A DNA stretch of 64,000 nucleotides, taken from Parietaria judaica. Taxonomy: Eukaryota > Streptophyta > Magnoliopsida > Rosales > Urticaceae. Where the stretch lies: positions 17,560,606-17,624,605 of the forward strand of contig OX940865.1 in the NCBI GenBank assembly GCA_954871525.1, read 5' to 3'. Positions 24,678 to 36,312 of the stretch are shown here, piece by piece. The first letter of the stretch is position 1. Each line of letters starts with the position of its first letter. The translations under genes were made by a program, and so were the position numbers. The notes beneath the pieces were generated by a model. The model did not search any database, had not been told where the DNA came from, and worked only from the letters and a program-made list of their open reading frames with translations.

Positions 24678-25670
24678 ATGTGTGTGTGTATTCGAGCCTT
24701 GATCAGATGAAAAAGAAATGCTCACTTTACATGGATCCAATGGTGCTCACTGCTCATGCATTTTACTTTGTGAAAGAAAAGATATCAAAATATTTAAATG
24801 CACTATAAATTATTTCATTTTTCCGGATAAGCTGAAGTATTTTTTTTTCCTCTGTAAAGATTGGAGGGCAAAGTAGCCTTAATCACTGGCGGAGCCAGCG
24901 GAATCGGCGAATGCACCGCCAGAGTTTTCGCCAAACACGGTGCAAAACTCATTGTCGCCGATATCCAAGACGAGGCAGGCCACAAGTTGTGCCAGTCCTT
25001 GAGCAGCGAAACCGAGTGTTGCTACGTCCACTGCGATGTTACCAACGAGTCGCACTTGAGCGACGCAGTGGACGGAGCTGTCAAGGCGTACGGGAAACTG
25101 GACGTGATCTTAAACAACGCTGGCACAGTGGACGAGTACAAGCCCCGCATTGCCGACAACGCGAAAGCCGACTTCGAGCGCGTGATCGCCACAAACTTGA
25201 CCGGCGCTTTCCTTGGCGTCAAGCACGCCGCGCGCGTGATGGTCCCGGCGCGAAGCGGCTGCATTCTCTCCACGGCAAGTGTGGCTTCAGTTGTCGGCGC
25301 AATCGGCACGCACGCGTACACGTGCTCGAAGCACGCCTTGGTGGGGCTCACGCGCAACGCTGCCGTGGAGCTCGGACAGTTTGGTATCAGAGTGAACTGC
25401 CTATCGCTGTACGGGGTCTCGACGCCATTGAGCACGAGATTTATGAACACCGACTATGAAGGGTTTGAAAACGTGATGAACTCTGCGGCGAATCTCAAGC
25501 ATGTGACGCTTAAGGCTGAGGATATTGCGAATGCAGCTTTGTTTCTGGCGAGTAAGGAAGGAAGGTATATCAGTGGCCATAACCTTCTCATAGATGGTGG
25601 TTTCACCATTGTTAATCCTTCCTTCAGCATGTTTCAATACCCAGAGTCGGATGAGTCTTCATCGCCGTAA
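24538..25670 (+). CDS. SDR-4: SDR110C alcohol dehydrogenase
   Basis: Exon 1 is 24538-24575 (MAATSFISAVSR plus two bases, donor GTTAAT) and exon 2 is 24860-25670 (acceptor TGTAAAG); 282 aa, the longest copy. TGGASGIG at 22-29, Asp47 (ADIQD), NNAG at 98-101, catalytic Asn125, Ser153, Tyr166 and Lys170 (YTCSK). The substrate loop TVDEYKPRIADNAKADF is close to SDR-3. The C-terminus is extended (FQYPESDESSSP). The intron carries a ~60-bp TA/CA microsatellite. Third-position GC is high through the body but drops in the last ~120 bp, which belong to the tract shared with SDR-1, -3 and -5. Predicted NAD(H) enzyme; substrate not readable. Confidence 0.92.
24601..24690. repeat. (TA)n/(TG)n microsatellite in SDR-4 intron
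   Basis: A GTGTGCG/TA tract, a long uninterrupted TA run (about 24627-24667) and a GTGTGTGTATGTGTGTGTG tail. It begins about 25 bp after the splice donor. Confidence 0.9.
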
Positions 25671-27340
25671 TACAAACTAATGGAATTTTCCTTTTCTTGT
25701 TTGTTTGTTTGCTTGGAGAGAACGTTCATTTTCTATGAATGTTGGTGGTATTTTATCCATTTAAAGTTGGTTTTGATGTTGTACCGACGCTCCGGGAATA
25801 AATGTCGATATCTCGCTTGCCCGACTTTAAAGATGTTCTCGATTTGTAGCCTTATCGTCGATTTTGTTGTGATAATGATAATCATTTTCTCTTTGTTTTA
25901 GGGTTTTCTCGATAAGCATTTAGTTTATAATGATGTTTGATGTAGATGTAATTTTCAGCTTTGAATTTGTGTGTTTAATTAATTTCGAGTTTTTTAGATA
26001 GTACTATTTTGATTCACGAAATCATTGGTCGAAATCTAAGTCAAAAACCTTGACTTGATGATCGAACCGATCGTTCAGGAATCCATCAACAACAAGCCAA
26101 CGTGCTCTTCTTTATTTAATCTCCTCTAGGCTCTAATATTAACACAAGTTTTACTTCTTTGATCTTTCCCTTTATATATATTAACTATGAACTTAAAATT
26201 TTGTTATAAAAATTGACAAAAAAAAAACCTAAGTAAATATATATATATATATATATATATAGTGAGAAGTATAAATCAAGTATGATATATTTATTTTAGA
26301 AAGAAAAAATAAAATAAAGATAAAAAATACTAAATGTAAGTCTTTCGTTTCAATAACATTAACCCTAAAAAAATGCGTACAAATTTAAATTGGAGCAGCT
26401 TTGCCACACAAAATGATATTACCGACATTAAAGTGGAATTTTCATTTGTATTCCACCTTCCGAATTCTTTTGCTATTTTATAATTTCAAAAAGGCTAGTG
26501 TATTATTGTATTGTTTCTATTATTTTTAATATGAGAAGAGTTAGTGCGAATGTGCGATACTGCTGTGATGAGGTCAAGTTGTAAATATTATCCAGTGCGA
26601 TTCTTTTCATAAAGTACTCTTTTTCCTTTCATATATACCTAAACAAAAACAAAAACAACCAAGAGCAACGGTGGTCTTTCCAAGGTTGGGTCAAGGTCAA
26701 ACTCGATATGGGCACACCATGGTCCATCGGTAATAATTAACAGCGCGCATTACGCTTTGTGAAGGACAAATGAGCATTGCACTTGCTAATACAACGGGCA
26801 ACTGTAGTAGATACGTGCTCACTTTCTTCTGTTTTTCTGAGTACGAGCGATAATCCGATCGAGGGTATTGTAGTAGAATCGGAACCGGATTCCCGAAAAG
26901 AGTACTGTAGATTTTCCATTGGTGCGCCTTTACTCTTCCTCTATCTCTTCCTACAAGGGTGATCACAAGTATAACATAAAATACTAAAACTTTGGCATTC
27001 AAAAACTAAAAACTTTAAGAATTTAAGAAAAGTCGGATTTAAAGAACTATGATAACTAGTTGATAATATTAATTATCCAAAACAACTAGATTTTTTTTTA
27101 ACGTACCTCATATTAAAATAAAAAAAATCTTAAAGCTTTGGTACTTTTGTTGCAAAAAGTACAATCATCGGGAAAATGAAAAATCTGCAAATAAATTACC
27201 ATAAAATCGTAGATTTATAATTACAATCATTATTGAAAAGATAAAACAGCAAGAAAAATTGGAAAAAGTACATCGGGAATCCTCAATATCTAAATTTTGG
27301 TACTGTTATTGCGTAAAATTGGTTTTAACTGAGAGTATGA
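25671..27340. other. intergenic DNA after SDR-4
   Basis: 3' UTR side of SDR-4, then AT-rich DNA with a (TA)n tract (about 26238-26261). Around 27120-27330 two copies of the TTTGGTACT(T/G)TT(G/A)TTGC-type unit of the dispersed repeat appear. The 26640-26960 part has balanced composition and short frames on both strands, but no protein signature. Confidence 0.35.
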
Positions 27341-28970
27341 TACAAGGTTCAGGTCTTGAGCCGGACCTGCTGAACACGTACGTGGATAATTGAATGTTGA
27401 GTCAACGCGGTTGACTGAAGATCGTTAAAGCTGGAGGCGAATCTAATGTCTTAGATGAGTCTTCGGGCTGTTTTTGGAGAATTTCCTTCCTTGGCGAGGC
27501 GAAGTCCCTATCTTGGTGAATTCCTCGTCTTGGCGAAGTCCCCGTCTAGGCGCACTCCTGTCTTGATGAAGCTCCGAGATGTTCTGTATTATTATTCGTG
27601 ATTTCCTTTCTTTGGCGAGCTCCTATGGCGAGGGAAGACCTGCGAAAAAAGGGTTGATCGAGCCTGTGCCCTGTCGCTTATGGCTGGGCGAGGGTGCCTA
27701 CGTATCTCAGTTGAAGAGAATCAAGCCCCACGTAGTTCAGGGTTAGTGATAAATGACAGGTGAATGACGATGTGGTTTGAGTCGTCAGAAGTGCCGATGT
27801 TGGCGGTGCGGGGGTGACCCTTGGCCGAATAGTGAGGGTACTACCGGCGAGATATTCTCCTTGTCGACCTCGTAGGTGTTAGCAAGCTCCTTGTGGTGAG
27901 GGCCTTGACTCGGCGTGGGATGCTCATTCTTTGTCGACCTCAAGGTGTACGCGTCCACGCGTTGACCTTGCGAGGGATGCCTTCGTTGACTCGTCGAAAA
28001 ACCTTCCCGACGAGGCTAAGTCTCAATGCTTTTCTCTTCTTAGACGAGCCTCTCGCGGCGAACTCCCAGGGTTCGGCAGAAAAGACGGCGAATTATAGAG
28101 AGAGAAAGATGGAGAAAGAAGCTATAGAGGAAGTTGTGAGTTAGTATGGAAAAGAGGAGAAGAAGGCTCCTATTTATAGGAAAACCAACTCTGTATAATT
28201 GCACATAGGGGGCCCTGTGAATTTTCTCTTGCTAGAGGGGCCTTGTCGTGGCGAGGGGTTCGCCAGTGCTCGATAGCTCGTTTTCGATGTCTATCGTGTG
28301 TCCGCGAGCTTGTATCTTGAGTTCGGGGGAATCTGGGTGACTTCCCGGGGGTCTTAATAATCTCAGATCTCCTCGTCGTGTGGAATAATTGTGAGTTATC
28401 CCTTCGTGAAGCTATGGCAAGGTGCTTGCTAGGGCAAAGGGCTTGGCAGGGGCTCTTCAGGGCGAGGAACTTCGCCATGTGCTCGTCGGGGGGATCTGGC
28501 CAGGAAGCTCGCCATGGCGAGGTGTCGTCAGAGCAAGGTACCTTGCCATGGTACCTCACCAAGAGGTGCCTTTTATATCAAGGGCTTTGCCTTCTTAGCT
28601 TCGGGCCTCGCCTATGTCTTTGTTCGTCGTCCTTTGGTCTTCGCCTTCTTGGCTCTGGGCCTTACTAAATGCACTATATCGTGGTCCTTTGGTCTTCGTC
28701 TTCGCCTTCTTAGCTCCGGGCCTCGCCAAATGTGTTTGGTCGTGGGCCTTGGTTCTTCGTCTTCGCCTCTTTGGCTCCGGGCCCGCCAAATGTGTTGGGT
28801 CGTGGGCCTCTGGTCTTCGTCTTTGCCTTTCGGCTCCGCGCATCGCCAAATGCGTTGGTTCGTGGGCTCTGGTCTTTGACCTCGTCGGTGGGCTTTGACT
28901 TTTGCCGATGGGCTTTGACTTTTGCCAAAATGGGCCCAATTTTTATATGTTTCGAAAAATGCACATAGCA
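27341..28970 (+). repeat. GC-rich, LTR-like block with 60-bp tandem repeats
   Basis: A 1.6-kb island of GC-rich sequence between AT-rich flanks. It repeats GGCGAAGTCC/GGCGAG motifs, has a TATA-like CTATTTATAGG at about 28169 preceded by a purine-rich stretch, and carries about five tandem units of ~60 bp at 28598-28880 (core GGGCCTCGCCAAATG ... TGGTCTTCGTCTTCGCC). Open frames on both strands here come from the repeats and are not genes. The promoter-like box and composition suggest a solo or truncated LTR of a Ty3-type element, but I could not define TG...CA borders or a target duplication. Confidence 0.45.
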
Positions 28971-29600
28971 TGTACTTTTGCCATGCAAAAGAAAAATTTA
29001 TCGAATCATTGATTTATAATTACAGACATTACTTAAAAAACTAACAACAAGAAAAATTAGAAAAATACCTCAAAATCCACAAATTTGAAGTTTTGGTACT
29101 TTTGCCATGAAAAAGTCAAAAATTCGGGAAATTGTTTTCTTTACAAATAATTTACCCCAATATCACATATATAATTAAACACAGTATTTAGAAGATAGAA
29201 TAGAAAGTAAAATTAGAAAAGTATCTAAAAATCCACAAAATATGAAGTTTTGGTAATTTTCCGCACAAGCATAAAACTTCAAAAATGGGCAGATCTGAAG
29301 AAAAAATAAATGAATGAAATCACAATTCCGTACAATTATGCAACTAAAACACATTCTAAAATCTAAAAACATACTTAAATAATAGCAAAGTACTAACTAA
29401 ACTTTCTAAACTCTAAGCATTAACTCTATATAGTTCTTATTAACTTCTTAATTTCAAACTTATGAAAAATTCACTAACTTCTTGGACCGGAATTAGTTGG
29501 ATTTTCGGGGCCGGCGTCGGGATACTTTTCCAGCATTAAACCGCTTATTATTTTTAAATATTGTACGTTGGGAGTTTGTCAAAATTAAAGCGTTTTAACC
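28971..29600. repeat. AT-rich tandem units of dispersed TACTTTTGC family
   Basis: Two to three units of ~150-170 bp, each with AAAATTAGAAAA(A/G)TA, AAAATCCACAAA and TTTGGTA(C/A)TTTT, then a gap and GCA. The same arrangement occurs at 27.1-27.3, 62.5-63.0 and (inverted) 13.4-14.7 kb. No gene. Confidence 0.55.
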
Positions 29601-29830
29601 CGATAACTTGTACAAAGTCAATAAGTTAGCTATTTTTGCCGGAAATACCTCATGCCACTAATGTCTTAAAATAATATTATACTTAATGCACACAAAATTG
29701 AAATATCAACTTACTGGCTTGGCTTCAGCATTTACATGCGTAGCTCTAAGGTGTTTTCCCACGCGTGGCTCTTTGTTCATGTAGGATTGGGAAGGCTACT
29801 TTATCCTTGATGCTGACGGTTGATGCTACG

Positions 29831-30114
29831 CAGTGACGGAGCTACATGTGCACCAGTGAGTGTATGTGCGTACGCTTATTTTAAATAAAAAAATATTATT
29901 CAGAATTAGATTCGATTCTTCTCATTCTCTCTCCCTTCTTGACTCGATAAATCTATATCCTTCGAAAAGTAATATTATCTATATATATGCTTAGTCGCTT
30001 TAAAATAGTTGTTTATGATATTATTTGTTAACGTATCTGAATAAAAAAAGTATCGATTGAAATATGCATTGTACTTCGCCTGAAATTTGAAATGAAAGTA
30101 TGGGTACGCCACTG
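29831..30114 (+). mobile_element. hAT (Tip100-like) non-autonomous element
   Basis: Termini CAGTGACGGAGCTACATG and, reversed, CAGTGGCGTACCC, flanked by atgctacg/atactacg (7 of 8, the hAT target size). 284 bp, with an internal CTC/TTC tract. Related to the truncated copy at 1-171. Confidence 0.65.
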
Positions 30115-30454
30115 ATACTACGTGTGACCAAGGATCAATTTTTTTAATTTTTATATCATTTCTATTGATAAATAATTGATATATATACATATAATTGATC
30201 AATTAGTAAAGTTTTGATAACGATAACCTGAGATTTTATTTCTTTTTCATCGCTTAATCTATTACAAAATGATAAATCGATAGGTAATTGCAACCGATTT
30301 ATGGGCGAAAATGATATCCAGACCATTGATGGAGTGGTTGTTAACTTAATTAAAAGTATTTTATAAGCTGTGCAAATTGCAATCATATTTGAAAGAGAAA
30401 AATAAAAAATTGGTAAACCGCTAGTCAATTATTCTGCAAGTCCCAATATAATAC
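30115..30454. other. intergenic DNA upstream of SDR-5
   Basis: 340 bp, AT-rich. A segment near 30235-30310 (CGATAGG, GATTTATGGGCGAAAATGATAT) resembles the CGATAA-type repeat end seen at 13.4-14.7 kb. No gene. Confidence 0.3.
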
Positions 30455-30460
30455 TATAAT
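30455..30460 (+). promoter_or_regulatory. TATA box of SDR-5
   Basis: TATAAT, 70-75 bp before the ATG at 30530. Confidence 0.4.
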
Positions 30461-30529
30461 AGAGGGACTTCTAAAAAATTCAACACAAAAGAGAAGAGAG
30501 CCCAATATTTTCTTCCTCTCTGGAATCAG

Positions 30530-32771
30530 ATGGCGGCGACTTCATTTCTATCGGCAGTCTCAAGAAGGTTAGTTTACTCACTGTACCTGAATCATGTGAT
30601 GATATTTTAAATACAATCGCATATGAACTACACGAGATAAGCTGATCAATAGAATGGAGGTTTTTATTTCAGTTTTCTGTGCTATCGTAGCACGCTTGTT
30701 GAATTTTTAAACTTAAGAAGGTCAGCGTTTTAAATGCAGTATCGGTTTTACTCTTAAAAAGACTTGGAGTCTATTATTCGGTTTTTGAAAATTACACATC
30801 GAAGACCCTATGTTTTGAAGCCAGAACCGTTTGTACCAAAAACCCTGTTTAGGACCGAAATTGGGTCCTAGATTCGTTTTTGGGCCTAATTAGACTCATT
30901 TATAGTATAACTTTATCTTCGTCAATGGTACTTTTTCATTTTGTGTAAAGTAATGCATAAAACGTATTTATCACTCACCAGAAGATAACTGTTTGTAATA
31001 AACGATTGTTTGTCTTTTATTGACGACATTAAATGCCTTAATAACCCAAGTGAAAACAAAATTCTACGAACATTAAAATTTCAAACCACCATAAAAAATA
31101 CGAAAGAAAACAAATGTATCTAGAAATAAAATTAATTTATTATGAAAGTTACATTATTTTTTTATGAATTTATCATAAAATAGAAATTAATAATTAAATA
31201 AGGTCTTTGGGTAAAATTGGGTCTTTGGTAGTAGTTCTCAAAAATTAAACAGAGTACGTCCAATGCGGTCCAAATGGATTGAAGACCTTATTTTGTGGAC
31301 CTGAACTCTATTATTCGGTCTTTAGGGTCTTCGATAACAAAATTTTCAGTCCCACAATTTGGTTTTTCGGTTTTTTACACCCTTGTATTATACCACCAAT
31401 TTAGCGACATTGAAAATTGCTTGTCATGCACCTTGAACTTTGTATATTGTTGCAATACCCCCCTGTCAATTTTAATTTTTCGCATCAATGTCCTATGTAT
31501 TTTTGGATATTAACACATGAACAAACATGTGACTTAATAAATATACTTTTCTCAGTTGATACATGCAACAAATTAATATGTTAAATTATGACACTACTAT
31601 ATGAAGCAAACAATGAATTCAGTTGTTCCAAAACCATTAAAGATGAAAGTTCACAAAATTAGAGACACATAACAAAATTGATGAAAGTAATCAACTACTC
31701 TCAGAGTAGATGTTGCACCAAGTTAACAGTTTGTCACTTTTGTAATTAATGGGGGTTAATATGTTTTTTCAAAAGTACATGGAGCTTTCTTGCTAAATAA
31801 AAATTCAGGAGTCTACAAATGGCGTCAACACTAGATTTAATGATGCTATTGCTATTAGTTTAGTTTCGTAAAAGAAAATATCTTAAATTTCTATGCAATA
31901 TACACTAGTTTAATTTAATTTTTTGAGGGCATAAAGGGAATTTGATTTTTTTTGCCTTTGGTGCAGATTGGAGGGTAAAGTAGCCCTAATTACCGGCGGA
32001 GCCAGTGGAATCGGCGAAAGCACCGCCAGAGTTTTCGCCAAACACGGTGCGAAAGTCATCGTCGCCGACATCCAAGACGAGGCTGGCCATGCGTTGTGCC
32101 AGTCCTTGGGCAGTGAAGGCGCCGATTGCCGTTACGTCCACTGTGACGTCACCAACGAGTCTCACGTGAGCGACGCGGTAGACGGAGCTCTGGAAGCCTT
32201 CGGGAAGCTCGACGTGATACTCAACAACGCTGCGGTAGTCGACGACTACAAGCCCCGCATCGCCGACAACACTAAGGCTGACTTCGAGCGCGTGATCGCC
32301 ACCAACTTGACCGGCGTCTTTCTCGGCGTCAAGCACGCCGCGCGTGTGATGGTCCCGAAGAGAAGCGGCTGCATTCTCTCGACAGCGAGCGTGGCTTCCA
32401 ATGCAGGAGCGATAGGCTCCCACGCGTACACGTGCTCGAAGCACGCCCTGGTGGGGCTCACGCGCAACACCGCCGTGGAGCTCGGACAGTTCGGTATCAG
32501 AGTGAACTGCCTGTCGCCGTTCGGGGTCGTGACGCCGATGACGAAAAGGTTTCTGAAGATAGAGGAGGAAGAGTCTCAGAATTTGATGAACTCTCTGGCG
32601 AATCTCAAGCACGTGACGCTTAAGGCCGAGGATGTTGCGAACGCGGCTTTGTTTCTGGCGAGTGAGGAGGGAAGGTATATCAGTGGCCATAACCTTCTCA
32701 TAGATGGTGGTTTCACCATTGTTAACCCGTCCTTTAACATGTTTCAGTACCCAGACTCGGATCAGTCTTGA
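30530..32771 (+). CDS. SDR-5: SDR110C alcohol dehydrogenase, NNAA variant
   Basis: Exon 1 is 30530-30567 (MAATSFLSAVSR plus two bases, donor GTTAGT) and exon 2 is 31967-32771 (acceptor GTGCAG). The protein has 280 aa and the intron, 1,399 bp, is the longest in the array. TGGASGIG at 22-29, Asp47 (ADIQD), catalytic Asn126, Ser154, Tyr167 and Lys171 (YTCSK). The usual NNAG motif is NNAA (Ala at the fourth position), a change near the nicotinamide pocket that other SDRs tolerate. The loop VVDDYKPRIADNTKADF places it with SDR-3 and SDR-4. It ends NMFQYPDSDQS. An AATAAA lies 27 bp after the stop (32798), and a Harbinger-type MITE starts at 32809, so the transcript end may fall inside the MITE. Confidence 0.92.
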
Positions 32772-32808
32772 TCGCTTCTAGTTTTAACTAAGAAATCAAT
32801 AAAAATAA

Positions 32809-33275
32809 GGGTTAATGACAGGTGAAATATCTAAAATTTGATCAAAGAATTTCTCGTGTATCCAAAGTTTAAAAATAGTGAAAAAATATTCAAAGCTGCA
32901 TTTGAGAGTTGACCACTCCATTCTCGTAACGCTGTTAACTTACCCGTTAACTCTGGCCACGTGGAAAAATTTGTTTTGTAAAGTGTAATCATTAGGGATT
33001 CAATTAGTTGTATTAAATAGTATTAATTGGGGGTTAAATTCGTTATTTTGTCGTAAACGAGGCTGATGTGAGCTCGCCCACGTGGTAAAGATTGTTATGT
33101 CAACAACCCATGTTTGTCCAGGTGGCTAGACTTAACGGGTAAGTTAACGGCATTACTAAAATGGAGTGGTTAACTCCCCAAATACGACTATAAGTATTTA
33201 TGCCACCACTTTTAAACTTTAAGTACACAAGAGGTTCTTTGACCAAACTTTAAATATTTTTGTCGTCATTAACCC
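32809..33275. mobile_element. Harbinger/Tourist-like MITE with ~150-bp arms
   Basis: Ends GGGTTAATGACAGGTGAAAT and, reversed, GGGTTAATGACGACAAAAAT, flanked by TAA on both sides (32806-32808 and 33276-33278). The arms pair over about 150 bp (both contain GTTAACTTACCCGTTAA). 467 bp, non-coding. Confidence 0.8.
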
Positions 33276-33789
33276 TAAAAATAAACTAGTTAAATCTACC
33301 TTGTTTGTTTGTAATTTTTGGGATGTATTTTTTTGCATGTAACTTTGATGGAATACTATTCTTTTTTTTTTTAATTTTTATTTAACTATTTATGAGCCTG
33401 TAGCCAACACATATGAAAGAGCTCAAGTCCGAACTTCAGGCTGGGCCAGCTGCCCGAGTCATGGAGTTCGGGCCAAACTCTGGGCTTCTGTTATTTGCTT
33501 TGTTAAAAAAATAAATGGTCGTTGGATGTGATTATCTAAGGATAGTAAATAAATTTTATAATAATCCTAATCAGGAAAATTAAATATTCCCTGCATTCTT
33601 ACAATTAGTTTAGACAATTTCGTCGTCTAACTTAATTAGAGAGCGTATGTATGTGGTATTGTGGTGTAAGTTATAGAGAAAAAAAGTGGTATTGTTATAA
33701 AGTAATTATAAAATGAGAGTAGGTGATTTCAGTAGTGTATGTAGAGACATCTAATAAATTTTTTCTTTTCTAAACTAAGTAGTGAACTT
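33276..33789. other. intergenic DNA, no gene
   Basis: AT-rich; a short GGGCC/TTCGGGC-rich stretch at 33415-33490 looks like a hAT subterminal remnant. Nothing else recognised. Confidence 0.3.
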
Positions 33790-34190
33790 CATTAACTAGA
33801 GGGAATATAAGATCCATACTAACAAAACTTACAAGCCACTTAGAGCATTCAAATGTCCAAAAATCTAATATCAAAACGGATAAGCGTGTTTTAGCCATAC
33901 AATTAGCCGTCTCGTTACAACGTCTAGGAGCCCAACAACATCTTCCGTCCGAGACTACCGTTCTTGCTATCGGGCCGATACTAGCAATGATCGGTCCTTG
34001 GATACTATTGAGGTTTCCCATTAACAAGCTTAATCTCCCTAAGGTCGCAATCAGATTCTACCTCAGAGACGGTCCACCCCATGCTTGCATAAAGAGCAAG
34101 CCATGGTGAAAAGCTTTGCATTCAGTCCTTTAACGCCGAGTCCACGTGCTCAATAAGTTTGGCTACGCCACCGATGACATGTTCTTCGTC
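33790..34190 (-). pseudogene. RNase H-like (RVT_3) pseudogene fragment
   Basis: On the - strand, frames give TDSALKD, then WLALYASMGWTVSEVESDCD, GNLNSIQGPIIASIG and WAPRRCNETANCMAK. This is the typical C-terminal half of the plant RNase H-like domain (ESD and the R..N..A..MAK motif). An in-frame stop interrupts it after the TDSALKD segment, and the 5' half is missing. It shares IQGPI and the preceding helix with the fragment at 1057-1440. Confidence 0.6.
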
Positions 34191-35002
34191 GCGACAAATA
34201 AAAAGACTAAGATCTAGTATACGAGGAATTCAACAGACCGATGCTTCAAAAGTTATGGAGAATCAATATTCATTTCTTAACAATGAGATTTTTATTGTCG
34301 TATACCGTAGACGGCTTCCTCGGTCCATTTTCATTTTCACTTTCTTCTTCTCCGTCTTCTTCTACATGAATTATGTTTGGATTTTTATGTGTAATGGAAT
34401 ATTGTTTTCCAAAGGTAAAAAATTTGTAATCTCCCCCACTAACATCACATTTTGCTTTTTCTGATAAAACAATATATATTCGGCACGTGCAAACTTACGA
34501 GAATAGAGTTATAAACACTGTATTTTATTGATTATAACTTCGAACTTATACGAATTTATTTAGTCAAATGTAACTCCGATGCTTTTGGATTCTAACATTA
34601 TAACTCTTCAAGAATAATATGCAATGCAGATCCACAGGCCCAGCCCATCCCAGCCTGTGCAAGGCCGTTCTTTCAAGATATGCATATCCTATTAATTTTG
34701 GTGTCAACTTGCACCTTGTGGGTGATTGAAGAAAGAAGTGATTTTACTCTTTTTTTAAGAAAAAAATATTTTATTATAAAATCCACTTTGACACTTCAAT
34801 ATTTTTGGTGATATAATAAAAATAATTCATTTTGGTTTGATTGGTTACCAATTAAGCTCATTTATTTTTGCCTCCCTTCTGATACTAGTCTTTTCTATTT
34901 TTCTTCAATTTCTTCCTACGACCCTCTTTTGGCTATCCCTCCCTTCCTTAATTAGCTAGTTTAGTTTATATATTATAGGCTAATGAACAAAGAAAAAATT
35001 AA
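34191..35002. other. intergenic DNA, no gene
   Basis: AT-rich DNA. A short open frame with a hydrophobic, Phe-rich product (about 34160-34464) has no recognisable similarity and is probably chance. No repeat identified. Confidence 0.3.
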
Positions 35003-36048
35003 GGGAAAACTGCGGCTGATGTACCTAATGTTTGATTTTGTGCAGATTATGTACTCAATGTTTATTTTCAGCGGCTAATGTACCCAATGTTTGATCCGTT
35101 AGATATTTTTGGGTTTTCCGTCAGTTGACCGTTAGAGAGTTATTCTCCTCTATATGTACACTTTTCGTATTTCTGACATAACTCGCTCATTTTTTGTCCA
35201 AATCTTATGCACGACCTATGGTTGGAAAGATAAGAGATATATATACAACTTTGGTGTTTCAATTTTCGTAAAATAAGTTTTATAACAATACGAAATTTTA
35301 AATACAACGTAAAAGTGGACATTAGTTTAATGCAAAATATTTATTTCGAGCAAATTTTAATATACTTCATGAATTTTTTTCATGAAACGTAAAGCAAAAA
35401 ATTGTAGATAAATGTTTTATCTTTCCAACGGATGCTTATTTATAAATTTTTGATGAAAAATGAGTGAGTTATGCCAAAAATATGAAAGATGTGCTGTGAA
35501 ATAATATTTCATATTTTTGGCATAACTCACTTGTTTTTTATCCAAAATTTATAAATAAACACCCGTTGGAAAGATAAAATATTTATCTATAACGTTTTTC
35601 TTTTAAGATTCATCATAAAAAGTCATTAAGTATATTAAAATTTGCTGAAAAAAAATATTTTGCATTAAACTAATGTCTAGTTTTACGTTGTACTTTAAAT
35701 TTCGTATTTTTTTTAAACTTATTTTACAAAACTTAAAGCACCAAAGTTGTAGATCTATCTCTTATCTTTCCAACCATAGGTCGTGCATAAAACTTGGACA
35801 AAAAATGAGTGATTTATGTAAAAAATACAAAAAGTGTCATATAGAGGAGGATAACTCTCTAACGGTCAACTGACGGAAAACCTAAAAATATCTAACGGAT
35901 CAAACATTGGGTACATTAGCCGCCAAAAATAAACATTGAGTACATAATCCGCACAAAATCAAACATTGGGTACATTAGCCGCCAAAAATAAACATTGAGT
36001 ACATAATCCGAACAAAATCAAACATTGGGTACATTAGCCGCAGTTTTT
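35003..36048. repeat. 1-kb snap-back inverted repeat (foldback/MITE-like)
   Basis: The left arm (35003-about 35490) and right arm (about 35510-36048) are reverse complements over nearly their whole length. Both contain AACTGCGGCT(G/A)ATGTACC at the tip, TAACGGTCAACTGACGG (inverted), CATAGGTCGTGCAT, and AACATTGGGTACATTAG. The centre is near 35500. The right tip holds 2.5 copies of a 59-bp unit (AACATTGGGTACATTAGCCG at about 35903, 35962 and 36021), which makes that arm longer. No transposase and no clear target duplication. A transcript would fold into a ~480-bp hairpin. Confidence 0.8.
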
Positions 36049-36312
36049 ATATGTGACATGTTCTCTTCCAATGATAAGTCGCAGACCGAGTCCATACACT
36101 GTCCTTCATATTTTTGTGCAATTAAACAAATATGTCTAGTAATAGAAATTATTTATCGGGTCATGACAATCTTAGAAAAAAAAATTAAAAAATATATTAA
36201 ATTCTCAAAGAAGTGAGCTAAAAAAATTCAATTTCAAATAGGTAGGTACATAGCAAAAAATCATAGACCTTGTAGGGGAGATTTGTGACCATTTTTCAAT
36301 CTTATATATTAA

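Noticed and set aside
28377..28990. Overlapping open frames of 80-120 codons on both strands
   Set aside because: They arise from GC-rich 60-bp tandem repeats. All frames give the same low-complexity peptide, and no start context or homology supports a gene.
31986..32690. 234-codon frame antisense to SDR-5 (and similar antisense frames over other SDRs)
   Set aside because: Mirror frames caused by high third-position GC of the sense gene.
34159..34464. 101-codon hydrophobic frame
   Set aside because: Phe/Ile-rich translation of T-rich DNA, no homologue known to me, start inside the RNase H-like pseudogene.
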